DNA of 38,092 nucleotides, taken from a bacterium. Lineage in GTDB: Bacteria; Acidobacteriota; HRBIN11; JAKEFK01. Below the pieces are notes generated by a model. It was not told the origin of the DNA. It saw only the letters and a program-made list of their open reading frames with translations, and did no database searches. Positions within the stretch are counted from its first letter, which is position 1. Each line of letters begins with the position of its first letter. A program made the position numbers and the translations under genes. The stretch lies in the NCBI GenBank assembly GCA_022616075.1, contig JAKEFK010000073.1, positions 1 to 38,092 of the forward strand. The letters run 5' to 3'. This document shows positions 14,918 through 23,269 of this stretch, piece after piece.

Positions 14918-16609
14918 ATGAAATTGCGAATCTTATTGGTGATTCTTTTTGCCTTTACGGCGACTAACCTGTTCGCAAAAACAGAAAAGGGCCGCTGGTG
15001 CGGAACGAAACGCGGAACGAGCCAGACGGAATACATGATCAAAGAAAATGATCGCCACCGAAAGGGAGTGCAGGCGAAGCGAGTATCACAGCAGCAACAG
15101 CCTCCGCACATCAATGAGGATGTTGGAGAGATTGCGGTAATTGAAGGAAGCCCGAGCACCATCATCCAGCCCAATTCTTTTGATTTGCAAGGGAAGAAGA
15201 TACTTCTGAATGAGGCTGCCGGTATCTATAAGCTGCGCGTTCGTGGAGGAAGCGTAGCCGGATCTCAGGGTTCAGCAATCACACTCGGAGATGACGATTC
15301 CGAGCAGGTTAATTTCACTTCGGGATTTAGTTTTCCTTTCTTCGGAACCACCTATACATCGGTTTTCATCAATTCGGATGGCAATTTAACGTTCACAGAA
15401 AAGGATGATGCGAGCACGCCGCGCGATCTTTTTCGGACACTGCAAGGACCTCCCAGGGTTGCTCCGTTCTTCGCTGACCTCGATCCATCGGATGGTGGCG
15501 AAGTCCGAGTCTTACAGTCAGGAACGAAATTCCGTGTGACCTGGGTGGATGTTCCGGAATTTGGCACGAACAACCTTAATACAATTCAGGTGACACTGTA
15601 TAAACGTGGGCACATTCAGATCGTGTATGGTTCGCAGGTCGATGGGGACGATGCAGTGATCGGGATTTCACCTGGAAATACCGGACCGGGAAGTGCGCTT
15701 TTTGTCGACTATTCAACTGTAAATCCGACGCCCAACATTGGTGACGCCGTGATCGAACGATTCGCGTCCAGGAAAGACCTGGATTATGTTGGAATTATCC
15801 AGGAATTCCACTCAACTCATCCTGGAATTTTCGAGCTGATTACCATCTTTACGGACCGTTTTTGGCTTTCGGGAACAGGAGCCTTCGCATTTTTCTCAGC
15901 AGTCAAGAATCAGGATGAAGGAATTGGCCGGGGTATTTTCGATTTTTCAAAGTTTTTCGGGAGCGACAAGCTGGAAGGATTCCTGATGATGGACAACATC
16001 AATAAATATCCCGTTGATGTTCATCAGAATTTTCTCGGCACCAATAACACGCTGGACATCATGGGCCAGGAAATGGGGCACCGCTGGTTGGCCTTCCCGC
16101 GAGCGGTGATTGGAGGTGTTACTTCGACAGAGATTCTGGGTCGTGACGAATCACACTGGAGCTGGTTCCTGGACAGCGACGCTTCTGATATGGAAGGAAA
16201 CAACTGGCAGGATAATGGCAACAATTCATTTACTTCGATTGAGGCGACCGAACGCTACAGCGCGCTGGATCGTTATATCATGGGTCTGATCCCTCCATCT
16301 GCTGTGCCTCCCTTCTTTGTTCTGCGTGGAGGCGGTAACCCAGCAGCCGCACCTGAAGAAGGGATCACAATTACTGCATCAAGAGTGAACGTCACGGTGG
16401 ACGACATTATCGCTGCTGAAGGGCCGCGAGATCCAACAAGCGCAAACGCAAAAAAGAAATGGAGAGTAGCCTTCATTTTCTTTGTCGATTCGGGAAATAC
16501 TCCAGATCCAGCGTTAATTGCGCGGGTAGATGAAATTCGAAGAGCATGGAAGCCCTATTTCAAGTCCGCCACCGGCGGCAAAGGGAAAGTCATCACGAAA
16601 TTGCCGTAA
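14918..16609 (+). CDS. Secreted protein with NIDO-like domain and degenerate metallopeptidase motif, 563 aa
   Basis: A signal peptide spans residues 1-20 (LRILLVILFAFTATNLFA). A beta-rich domain at about 115-270 (FSFPFFGTTYTSVFINSDGN and VAPFFADLDPSDGG) resembles NIDO-type extracellular domains. The C-terminal half holds GQEMGHRWLAF with Q384-E385-M-G-H388, the place where a zinc metallopeptidase would have HExxH. Histidine 1 is replaced by glutamine (codon CAG). DESHWSWFLDSDASDMEGN follows and could hold a third ligand. Other visible phrases are ALDRYIMGLIPPS and VDDIIAAEGPRDP. The ATG at 14918 has GGGAGG upstream; an in-frame ATG at 14888 lies in a repeat. The protein may be a metallopeptidase variant or a non-catalytic binding protein. 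Confidence 0.85.
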   Translation: MKLRILLVILFAFTATNLFAKTEKGRWCGTKRGTSQTEYMIKENDRHRKGVQAKRVSQQQQPPHINEDVGEIAVIEGSPSTIIQPNSFDLQGKKILLNEAAGIYKLRVRGGSVAGSQGSAITLGDDDSEQVNFTSGFSFPFFGTTYTSVFINSDGNLTFTEKDDASTPRDLFRTLQGPPRVAPFFADLDPSDGGEVRVLQSGTKFRVTWVDVPEFGTNNLNTIQVTLYKRGHIQIVYGSQVDGDDAVIGISPGNTGPGSALFVDYSTVNPTPNIGDAVIERFASRKDLDYVGIIQEFHSTHPGIFELITIFTDRFWLSGTGAFAFFSAVKNQDEGIGRGIFDFSKFFGSDKLEGFLMMDNINKYPVDVHQNFLGTNNTLDIMGQEMGHRWLAFPRAVIGGVTSTEILGRDESHWSWFLDSDASDMEGNNWQDNGNNSFTSIEATERYSALDRYIMGLIPPSAVPPFFVLRGGGNPAAAPEEGITITASRVNVTVDDIIAAEGPRDPTSANAKKKWRVAFIFFVDSGNTPDPALIARVDEIRRAWKPYFKSATGGKGKVITKLP

Positions 16610-17956
16610 TTACTTTTTCTTTGCATCTTTGCGTCTTTGTGTTGATTCCTCGAGCCTTTTTTTGATATCGGCTTCGAAACCGCGATCGGTGGGATCATAA
16701 TATTTCGAGCCTGCCAGTGATTCCGGCAAACAACTCATATCCGTGATGCCGTCTTCATAATCGTGCGCGTACTGGTATCCTTTGCCGTAGCCCAGCTCCT
16801 TCATCAAAGAAGTTGGAGCGTTTCGAATGTGTAGAGGAACAGGTTCGTTCGGTTTTTCCTGCACTGCTTGTGCTGCACGCGCATAGCCTTCATAGAGGGC
16901 GTTACTTTTGGGCGCCGTCGCAAGATAAACAACCGCCTGAGCAAGAGCTGTGTTTGCTTCCGGCATTCCGATGAAGTGAGTAGCCTGCTGCGCCGCAACA
17001 GCAACCGCGAGAGCCTGGGGATCGGCCATTCCTACGTCTTCGCTTGCAAAGCGGATGAGCCGCCGTGCGATGTAGAGCGGATCTTCTCCCGCTTCCAGCA
17101 TTCGGGCCAGCCAGTAAAGACTTGCATCCGGGTCGCTATTGCGCAGACTCTTATGGAGAGCGGAGATCACATTGTAGTGCTCTTCCCCCTTCTTGTCATA
17201 AAGAAGCATTTTGCGCTGCAGCGCCTCCTCAAGCTCGGAAGCGGAGATCTCCTTTTTGCCCGCGGAGATCGCAAGATCGGATGCAATTTCCAGCAGGTTT
17301 AAGGCAGTGCGCGCGTCCCCATCGGACATCCGGAGAAGCACATCCATACTGCTTTCCTCGAGCTTTAATCCGGTTTCTCCCAGCCCCTCTTTCTTGTCCG
17401 TCAAAGCCCGATCTACGATTGTTCGCAAATTCTCCACACTCAACTGGTGTAGTACGATAACCTTAATACGTGATAGTAAGGCTGAGTTTATTTCGAAGGA
17501 AGGATTTTCGGTGGTGGCGCCCAGAAGAATAATGTCCCCCCGTTCTACGTAAGGCAAGAAGGCGTCCTGTTGCGCTTTGTTGAAACGATGGATTTCGTCG
17601 ATGAAGAGGATTGTCTGGCGACCGTAGTACTTTCGCTGCTGTTCCGCTTCGATCATTACAGTCTTGATTTCTTTAATCCCTGAAGTGACTGCGGAATAAG
17701 TAATGAAGTGCGCTTCGGCGGATTTTGCGAGCAATCTTGCAAGCGTGGTTTTCCCGACACCGGGAGGACCCCAGAAGATCATCGAGCGGAGCTGCTTTGA
17801 TTCCGCCATTCGACGCAGGATCCGTTCCGGTCCTGTGAGTTCTTCCTGTCCCACAAACTCATGGAAAGTCTGCGGGCGCATGCGGTCCGCCAGAGGTCCG
17901 GGTGCCGCTTTTCGCGCAGGTTTTGCGAAGAGACTGGGAGTCGTGGGTTCTTTCAT
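16610..17956 (-). CDS. rarA: Replication-associated recombination protein A (RarA/MgsA), 448 aa
   Basis: An AAA+ ATPase of the clamp-loader clade that acts at stalled replication forks. Walker A is GPPGVGKT at residues 63-70, Walker B is [16 protein letters not shown], and sensor 1 lies in [14 protein letters not shown], all RarA hallmarks. The C-terminal part with [20 protein letters not shown] and [12 protein letters not shown] is the usual RarA tail. The last nine residues (QRRKDAKKK) are encoded by a dispersed repeat. The stop codon directly abuts the stop of the convergent secreted-protein gene. An unknown gene lies 2 bp upstream on the same strand, so the two form an operon. Confidence 0.96.
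   Translation of the reverse strand: MKEPTTPSLFAKPARKAAPGPLADRMRPQTFHEFVGQEELTGPERILRRMAESKQLRSMIFWGPPGVGKTTLARLLAKSAEAHFITYSAVTSGIKEIKTVMIEAEQQRKYYGRQTILFIDEIHRFNKAQQDAFLPYVERGDIILLGATTENPSFEINSALLSRIKVIVLHQLSVENLRTIVDRALTDKKEGLGETGLKLEESSMDVLLRMSDGDARTALNLLEIASDLAISAGKKEISASELEEALQRKMLLYDKKGEEHYNVISALHKSLRNSDPDASLYWLARMLEAGEDPLYIARRLIRFASEDVGMADPQALAVAVAAQQATHFIGMPEANTALAQAVVYLATAPKSNALYEGYARAAQAVQEKPNEPVPLHIRNAPTSLMKELGYGKGYQYAHDYEDGITDMSCLPESLAGSKYYDPTDRGFEADIKKRLEESTQRRKDAKKK
16613..16643. repeat. Dispersed repeat arm forming the 3' end of rarA
   Basis: CTTTTTCTTTGCATCTTTGC and the following GTCTTTGTGTT resemble the right arm of the spacer repeat at 12675-12706 (CTTTTTCTTTGCGCTCTTTG). 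On the minus strand these bases encode the lysine/arginine-rich end of RarA. Confidence 0.65.
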
Positions 17957-17958
17957 TG

Positions 17959-18873
17959 TTAGAAGGAGGGGACGAGCTCCAGGCGTCGCGAATCTTTTTC
18001 TTGAATCACATATTCGATGTAGGGAAGCCAGATGAGAGCAAAACGCAGCAACGACGTGTGACTTCGGTTGATTCGCAAAATATCTCTTTCACTTTCTTTT
18101 GCGATGCCGGCAAGGTTTTCTTCAAATTCAGACAACTTGGCCTGCGTCTGTTTCTCGAGGTCTTCCATCTCTCTCTTAATATCTTCGATCGTGGTCTTTG
18201 AATCATGCGCTTCGATTTCGTCTTGAAACGTCTCTTCCCGCTCGAGCCTTTGTTGCAAGCGGTCTTTCAGCCGGTGCAGGGTTTCGGTAAGATTGTGGAC
18301 CTCCTTTTCAAATTCAGCACGGGCTCTTTCCATGCATCGGCCGAGAAAGGCATCAGCAGATTCATCGATCTTGCGGTCCATTTTGAAATAGGGATTGTAT
18401 TCAATTTCCAGCACAACGCTGGATAGCAAATGTTGGAGGAATTCTTCTTGCAACTCCTCAAAACGATCGGCTGAAAAATCGTAACTGTTGTCGTAAATGA
18501 AGAAGGAATCAGGCTCCGCCGTCGTCCCGGAATCGTGAGGGTTCCAGTTCGGATTCAGGTTTTCGTTCCAGTCACAGACCTGATGTTTCGAAGGAAAAGG
18601 AACAATTTTCCAGAGATCCCTTTCGGAATGGATCTGCCAGCGATTGCCGGAAAAATTGACCCTGGCGCCCGCAAGAATAGCCGGTTTATAGAGGATCTGG
18701 GTCGTTACGATTCGGTCTTGAAAAGCTGCTTCCACTTGATCGGCTCGCTCCCGGTTGATCGTATGATACAGGAACTCAATGCCATCCGGCGTTTTTGGGG
18801 GTGAAGAAGGATAAATTTTGGTGGGAGTCTTGCGAGCTTTATATACGCTCCCTCCTCCCTTTATTTCGGCCAT
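17959..18873 (-). CDS. Unknown coiled-coil protein encoded with rarA, 304 aa
   Basis: I do not recognise this family. Residues 1-150 are mixed, rich in aromatic residues and polar loops ([15 protein letters not shown] and [18 protein letters not shown]). Residues 150-265 are strongly charged and heptad-like ([20 protein letters not shown] and [20 protein letters not shown]), a long coiled coil. The final 40 residues contain a hydrophobic stretch [17 protein letters not shown]. The ATG at 18873 is chosen over the one at 18936, which lacks any ribosome binding site and adds 21 unconvincing residues. Its end lies 2 bp before the rarA start, so the genes are almost certainly cotranscribed. A role with RarA is inference from this pairing. 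Confidence 0.8.
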   Translation of the reverse strand: MAEIKGGGSVYKARKTPTKIYPSSPPKTPDGIEFLYHTINRERADQVEAAFQDRIVTTQILYKPAILAGARVNFSGNRWQIHSERDLWKIVPFPSKHQVCDWNENLNPNWNPHDSGTTAEPDSFFIYDNSYDFSADRFEELQEEFLQHLLSSVVLEIEYNPYFKMDRKIDESADAFLGRCMERARAEFEKEVHNLTETLHRLKDRLQQRLEREETFQDEIEAHDSKTTIEDIKREMEDLEKQTQAKLSEFEENLAGIAKESERDILRINRSHTSLLRFALIWLPYIEYVIQEKDSRRLELVPSF

Positions 18874-18989
18874 TTTTCCACTCAGCCTTGATACCAAGCA
18901 ATCTGGACCGGAGCCTCCAAAAGGTAGTCTCCCCATAGCAGAAAAAGTAAGTCAAAAGACTGAGCTATTCAAGTTTCCTAGAAAGGTGT

Positions 18990-20354
18990 ATGATGATTCA
19001 CATACAGGGGAAAGCGGCTGTGCATGGGGATCAATTCAAGATTGTACTACTCGAAGACGATCCGGTAGACGCGGAGCTCATTCGTAAGACGCTGGCTTAC
19101 GCGGCTTCTCAATCGGAGGTTCTTCACGTTACGAACCTGCAGGATGCCTTACGGGAAGCCCCGGCGTCCGATCTCCTTTTGTTCAGTTTTTCCCGAAAGA
19201 TCAATCTGGATCAGCTTACTCAATTCCGTATGGCGTGTGATTCCATTCCCGTGGTTGTGCTGGCAAGTTTAGATGATACGGTGGTTGCTCTGAAAGCCGT
19301 GCGCCAGGGCGCGCAAGAATATTTGTTGAAGGGACAAACCAGTGGGACGCTTTTGATCCGTACGATCAAGTATGCCATTGAAAGAAAAAAGTCGGAAGAA
19401 GCGCTCCGCTACCGGTTGGAGTTTGAGAAACTCATAGCGACAATTTCAACCCACTTCATCAACATTCCGCTGGATCAAATTGATCGAGGTATCAACCGGG
19501 CGCTTCAGGCAATCGGTGAGTTCGCCGGTGTTGACCGGGGTTATCTTTTCGAATTCCAGAATTCCGCCGGCTCCTTCATGAATTATGAGTGGTGCAGCGA
19601 AGGAATCGAATCTCAGCGCGAACGACGCCGCATCCTGGCGGAACGGGAATTCGTCTGGTCGATTCAGAAGCTGAGTCAAGCGGAAGCAATTCGAGTGGAC
19701 CACACCAGTGATTTGCCGCCGGAAGCCGGGGCCGAAAAACACGAATTCGAAGTCGCTGGAATTCAGTCACTGATCTGCATTCCCTTGATTTATGGCGGTC
19801 AGGTTGTGGGATGTCTCGGTTTTGAGGCGATTCGGGCGCAAAAGGAATGGTCGGACGATACTATTTCACTGTTGAAAATGGCCGGCGACATGTTTGTCAA
19901 TGCATTAGAACGAAAACGTGCGGAATGGGAGCTGCAACGCGTTCGCGAAATGCTGACCCTTTACTCACGCGCCACGAATGAAGTGCTGTGGGACTGGAAT
20001 CTGCTAACCAACGAGATCTGGTGGAATGAGAATCTTCAGCACATTTACGGACACCCTGCAAAAGAAGTTCCTTACGAGTGGTGGGTTGATCAGTTGCATC
20101 CGGATGATCGACAGGAGATGACTGCCAAAGTGCAAAATGCCATCAATAGTGGCCAGACCTTTGTGATGTTGGAATATCGTTTTCGTTGTGCCGACGACTC
20201 CTACGCGAACGTGCTGGATCGTGGATATCTTGTTTTCAATGAAGAAAAAAAACCGGTGAGAATGGTCGGCGCCCTAATGAAATTGTCAGAGAATAAAGCC
20301 TCGGCAGGCGAATTCAAAGTCGAATCGCAAAGTGTTCCGCCAACTGCTATGTAG
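18990..20354 (+). CDS. REC-GAF-PAS signalling protein without kinase domain, 454 aa
   Basis: Domains in order: receiver-like domain (about 16-135), short coiled linker, GAF (about 150-310) and a PAS_3-type domain (about 325-440, with NEVLWDWNLLTNEIWWNENL and QLHPDDR). The acidic pocket LLEDDPVDAELI and the lysine in EYLLKGQ are present. The phospho-accepting aspartate is missing: the segment reads SDLLLFSF, with Ser66 at its place. There is no histidine kinase, HATPase, GGDEF or HTH output. The stop TAG is the first full codon inside a 106-bp inverted-repeat element. The protein may be a truncated hybrid kinase or a sensory adaptor. A GGTGT stretch precedes two adjacent ATG codons. Confidence 0.88.
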   Translation: MMIHIQGKAAVHGDQFKIVLLEDDPVDAELIRKTLAYAASQSEVLHVTNLQDALREAPASDLLLFSFSRKINLDQLTQFRMACDSIPVVVLASLDDTVVALKAVRQGAQEYLLKGQTSGTLLIRTIKYAIERKKSEEALRYRLEFEKLIATISTHFINIPLDQIDRGINRALQAIGEFAGVDRGYLFEFQNSAGSFMNYEWCSEGIESQRERRRILAEREFVWSIQKLSQAEAIRVDHTSDLPPEAGAEKHEFEVAGIQSLICIPLIYGGQVVGCLGFEAIRAQKEWSDDTISLLKMAGDMFVNALERKRAEWELQRVREMLTLYSRATNEVLWDWNLLTNEIWWNENLQHIYGHPAKEVPYEWWVDQLHPDDRQEMTAKVQNAINSGQTFVMLEYRFRCADDSYANVLDRGYLVFNEEKKPVRMVGALMKLSENKASAGEFKVESQSVPPTAM

Positions 20355-20456
20355 TTGCAGAGCATTTCCCAAGATTATTCGATCCAGATCAGAGATTGAG
20401 ATATTGTTTATAATCGGCATTAACAGAATCCGAGTGGGGAAATGCTCTGCCACTAC
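20351..20456. repeat. 106-bp inverted-repeat element between convergent genes
   Basis: The 20-bp left end GTAGTTGCAGAGCATTTCCC (20351-20370) pairs with the right end GGGAAATGCTCTGCCACTAC (20437-20456) with one mismatch. The 66-bp interior is A/T-rich and codes for nothing. The left end supplies the TAG stop of the upstream gene and the right end lies 2 bp from the stop of the glycerate kinase gene. The form is that of a REPIN- or MITE-like element or a bidirectional terminator. No target-site duplication is evident. Confidence 0.85.
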
Positions 20457-20458
20457 TT

Positions 20459-21712
20459 TTACAACAGCGCCACATACAAATCCATCACATTTGTTCCCGT
20501 CGGGCCGGTCACAATGTTCTGTCCGATCGCGTGGAAATAGTTGTACGAATCACAATTCTGGACGGCTTTCCGGAAGGATTCCATTCCCGAAGCCTTCCGG
20601 AGCGTCTGTCCATCGGTCCATGCGCCGGCTGCCTGTGAAGTTCCATCAATCCCATCAGTTCCGGCGGCGCCAAAGACGGCATCTTTCCCAAACAACCTTT
20701 CAGTCATGAGAAGCGCAAGATGCTGATTTCTGCCACCTGTTCCATCTCCGCTCACACGGATCGTAATCTCACCGCCAAAAATGAGGGCGGTCCCCGTGGA
20801 ACTCTGTTCTATTTCCATCAGGATGGAGTTAGCTACCTTTTCCACATCTTCCTTGAACGGTTGTTCAAAGTAGCGAACAGAGTAACCAAGTGTGCCGGCT
20901 CGCTCCGCTGCTGCTTTTCGTGCGATATCATTCGAAGCAATGATTCTGTGGACAGGATGCGTGGATCCGGGTTTGGGAGTCTCCGGAATTGAACCTGCAA
21001 CGCCGGCTTCGATCGTTTCGGCTGCATCCCTGGGAATTTGAGTCCAGAGGTCATACTTTTCAAGAATATTTCTGGCATCTAAAAATGTAGTAGGATCAGG
21101 GTAGAAGGGCCCGGAACCGATAGAAGAAAGGTCGTCGCCAATCACATCCGAGATTACCAGAACGACGGTTTCCAAATTCCAAGCGTGTTTTGCGAGTTGA
21201 CCGCCTTTCACTCCGGAGAGGTGTTTGCGCACGGCATTGATTTCCTGAATCGAAGCGCCCGAGCGGATCAGCTGATCGTTCACTTTCATTTTTGCCTTCA
21301 GCCCAACGCTGGGTAGCGGAAGCACGCAAAGAGCGGAAGATCCTCCTGATAAGATAACCAGGAGTGAACTTCCGGCTGGCAATTTTTGGAGCCAGTCCAC
21401 GAGTTCAAGCGTGGATTGGTAGCTCTGTTCATCCGGAATCGGGTGGCTGCCGAAATGTACTTTTATGGTTTGGTCCGGATTCTCGTACGGGGTAAGGATG
21501 AAGTAGTCTTCGCACGCTGTTTCGGCAAGGATCGATTTAGCAGACTGGACAGAGGCTTTGCCGAGCGCGAGGAGGAATCTCCTTGTTGAGGGTGATTTCC
21601 AAGAGGCAATCTCGGCCCGGTCTTCGGAAAGAATCGGAGGAAAAAGGAAAGTAGGACGAACCGCGTTTATGCCGGCGTTCAGGATGTTCAGCAAATCAGA
21701 AGTACTTGCCAC
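20459..21712 (-). CDS. Glycerate 2-kinase (MOFRL family), 417 aa
   Basis: Phosphorylates D-glycerate to 2-phosphoglycerate, feeding lower glycolysis. Features seen: LLALGKASVQSAKSI near the N-terminus, the glycine-rich LVILSGGSSALCVLP, NAVRKHLSGVKGGQLA, VISDVIGDDLSSIGSGPF, and the C-terminal MOFRL stretch FGGEITIRVSGDGTGGRNQH with GTDGIDGTSQAAGAW. The open frame continues upstream to 21886, but that part overlaps a small gene (21751-21948) and is low in family likeness. I place the start at the GTG at 21712 (MASTSDLLNILNAG). No good ribosome binding site is visible there. The small gene 38 bp upstream probably shares the transcript. Confidence 0.9.
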   Translation of the reverse strand: MASTSDLLNILNAGINAVRPTFLFPPILSEDRAEIASWKSPSTRRFLLALGKASVQSAKSILAETACEDYFILTPYENPDQTIKVHFGSHPIPDEQSYQSTLELVDWLQKLPAGSSLLVILSGGSSALCVLPLPSVGLKAKMKVNDQLIRSGASIQEINAVRKHLSGVKGGQLAKHAWNLETVVLVISDVIGDDLSSIGSGPFYPDPTTFLDARNILEKYDLWTQIPRDAAETIEAGVAGSIPETPKPGSTHPVHRIIASNDIARKAAAERAGTLGYSVRYFEQPFKEDVEKVANSILMEIEQSSTGTALIFGGEITIRVSGDGTGGRNQHLALLMTERLFGKDAVFGAAGTDGIDGTSQAAGAWTDGQTLRKASGMESFRKAVQNCDSYNYFHAIGQNIVTGPTGTNVMDLYVALL

Positions 21713-21750
21713 ATTCTGATGATAGCGAAAAGCTCCAGAGTTCCAAAGAT

Positions 21751-21948
21751 CTAGAGAATCAACGTCTCTGAATCTTTGCAACCCTGGAGCTCGAAAACCA
21801 CGACCCCACGATTCTGTTCTTGTTTTTTCTCCCGTTTTACCGGTTCCCGAGGATATTCCTCGAGAGGCAGCGGTATCGGCTCCCATTGCTTCTTTTCCTC
21901 TTCCTCTTTTTCCTTTTTTATTCTTTCAATGATCCAAGCATCTAACAT
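21751..21948 (-). CDS. Small highly charged protein, 65 aa, unknown
   Basis: The protein begins MLDAWIIERIKKEKEEEEKK, an amphipathic and then highly charged helix. A proline-rich middle follows (WEPIPLPLEEYPREP), then a basic stretch, then a short beta-like segment RGVVVFELQ before a polar tail. The ATG at 21948 has a strong ribosome binding site (TGAGGAG, 7 bp upstream), which favours it over the in-frame ATG at 21963. It precedes the glycerate kinase gene on the same strand. I have seen small charged proteins of this general style in other bacteria but cannot name the family. The upstream leader is rich in hairpins. Confidence 0.75.
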   Translation of the reverse strand: MLDAWIIERIKKEKEEEEKKQWEPIPLPLEEYPREPVKREKKQEQNRGVVVFELQGCKDSETLIL

Positions 21949-21962
21949 TTTCGTTCTCCTCA

Positions 21963-22049
21963 CTGATTTTCATCAGCAATTTCCATGCCGGATTCTCCGG
22001 TTTAACAGTTAAGCTGTTGAATTTAGGTAACTTATCTAAATTATTTAGA
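21963..22049 (-). promoter_or_regulatory. Hairpin-rich leader upstream of the small charged protein gene
   Basis: Read on the minus strand, four perfect short inverted repeats lie in series. CTAAAT/ATTTAG lies within 22035-22049 (7-bp arms). AACAG/CTGTT lies at 22004-22018. CCGGA/TCCGG lies at 21988-22000 with a 3-base loop. CTGAT/ATCAG lies at 21963-21976, immediately before the ribosome binding site. The outermost could be a protein-binding operator; the inner three are consistent with RNA stems. No known riboswitch is recognised. Confidence 0.4.
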
Positions 22050-22163
22050 CGTTCAAGGAGCAAAAAAGTTCTCTAAAATGTCTATTTTTTAATCGCGGTG
22101 TGGCCGTTTTTTGCAACATCAAGTTTTTGCCCCATCAGTTCTGGTTTAGACTTAGTTTTCGGT

Positions 22164-23066
22164 ATGGCGCGAAGTAAAGTTGTCAGAAGTAGCCTCAGCT
22201 TCCTCTTGCACGTCATACGAGCTGTCGGAAGACATGATTGTCTGGGCATGGCCGCCGAGATTGCTTTCCAAATGATGTTCGCATTTTTCAACTCATTGTT
22301 GTTGGTCGTCGCAGTTTTGAGCATACTGGGCACCGATCCCCAAGTCTTTAATTCCATCATCTATTTCCTTGGAAGTTTTTTGCCTTTTGAGCTTTATACG
22401 GTGATCCGGAATCAGATTGTGCAACTGGCCGCTCTGGAGAAGGGCGGGATCCTGGTTTTTGCAATGGTTTCCATGGTCTGGACGACGACAACGCTGATGT
22501 TCACTTTGAAGAAAAACTTCGAACGGTCATACCATGTGAAGGAAACTCGTTCCGGGTGGAAGGTCCGGTTAATTGCGCTTTACATGGCAGGGATGGCAAC
22601 TCTCGGAATTGCGCTCGTCATGGTCCTTTTGCTTTTCGGATTGCAAATTGCGCGTTTCCTTGAAACGAATTTCCCGTACGCGGATCTGGTTCCTACGTTG
22701 ATTCGGGTACTGCGTTTACCGGTGGCGTTCCTTGGAACAACTCTTTTGGCTGCGCTTTTATACTGGGGACTCATCAATGTTCAAGAAAGGCTCTACGATG
22801 TCTTGCCTGGCGCACTATTTTTCTGCACTCTTTGGTTTATTTCTACCAGCTTTTTCGGACTTTATCTTCACAACTTTCCTTACTATAACAAGGTGTACGG
22901 AACAGTTGGAGTTTTCATCGTTTTAATGGGCTGGATGTATCTTACTGCGCTGACATTGCTGATAGGCGGCGAGGTAAACGCAGAGATTTACCGCCGCAAA
23001 ATCATGAAACGTCCTGTTCCTACTTCACCTCAAAACTCACAGTCACGACTACCTGGTACTCATTAA
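22164..23066 (+). CDS. YihY/virulence factor BrkB family membrane protein, 300 aa
   Basis: A polytopic inner-membrane protein of the YihY/BrkB (formerly RNase BN) family. About six helices are visible. Family phrases include MAAEIAFQMMFAFFNSLLLV near residue 30, ALYMAGMATLGIALVMVLLL, and the C-terminal FPYYNKVYGTVGVFIVLMGW followed by LLIGGEVNAEIYRR. The function is not settled; a transport or flippase-like role has been proposed for relatives. The ATG at 22164 is chosen because the upstream extension to 22098 adds residues not typical of the N-terminus; neither start has a convincing ribosome binding site. The 3' end overlaps the convergent dodecin gene by 47 bp. Confidence 0.9.
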   Translation: MARSKVVRSSLSFLLHVIRAVGRHDCLGMAAEIAFQMMFAFFNSLLLVVAVLSILGTDPQVFNSIIYFLGSFLPFELYTVIRNQIVQLAALEKGGILVFAMVSMVWTTTTLMFTLKKNFERSYHVKETRSGWKVRLIALYMAGMATLGIALVMVLLLFGLQIARFLETNFPYADLVPTLIRVLRLPVAFLGTTLLAALLYWGLINVQERLYDVLPGALFFCTLWFISTSFFGLYLHNFPYYNKVYGTVGVFIVLMGWMYLTALTLLIGGEVNAEIYRRKIMKRPVPTSPQNSQSRLPGTH

Positions 23067-23247
23067 CCTGGTCATTTTGAATGGCCCCGCGCATTTCGGT
23101 GACTTCAAACCAGCGTAAACCTGTGAGAGTCTCGGAGGCCCTTTTGACTGCGGATTCAATTGCATCTTCAAAACCTTTGGAGCTTACACCAACCAGATCA
23201 ATTCTTTTGTATACCCGATCTCTTGATTCGTTCGTTTTCTTTGCCAT
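23020..23247 (-). CDS. Dodecin family flavoprotein, 75 aa
   Basis: A small dodecameric flavin-binding protein that stores or buffers flavins. The signature runs VYKRIDLVGVSSKGFEDAIE and then AVKRASETLTGLRWFEVTEM, with the conserved tryptophan that stacks on the flavin, and ends EYQVVVTVSFEVK. The length is typical. An ideal ribosome binding site, AAGGAGG, precedes the ATG at 23247. Its last 47 bp overlap the 3' end of the convergent YihY-type gene. A repeat copy lies 23 bp upstream of its start. Confidence 0.95.
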   Translation of the reverse strand: MAKKTNESRDRVYKRIDLVGVSSKGFEDAIESAVKRASETLTGLRWFEVTEMRGAIQNDQVNEYQVVVTVSFEVK

Positions 23248-23269
23248 CTTTCCTCCTTACTTTAACAAA

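Noticed and set aside
21713-21886. N-terminal extension of glycerate kinase
   Set aside because: It overlaps the small charged protein gene, which has an excellent ribosome binding site, and its residues do not look like the kinase family.
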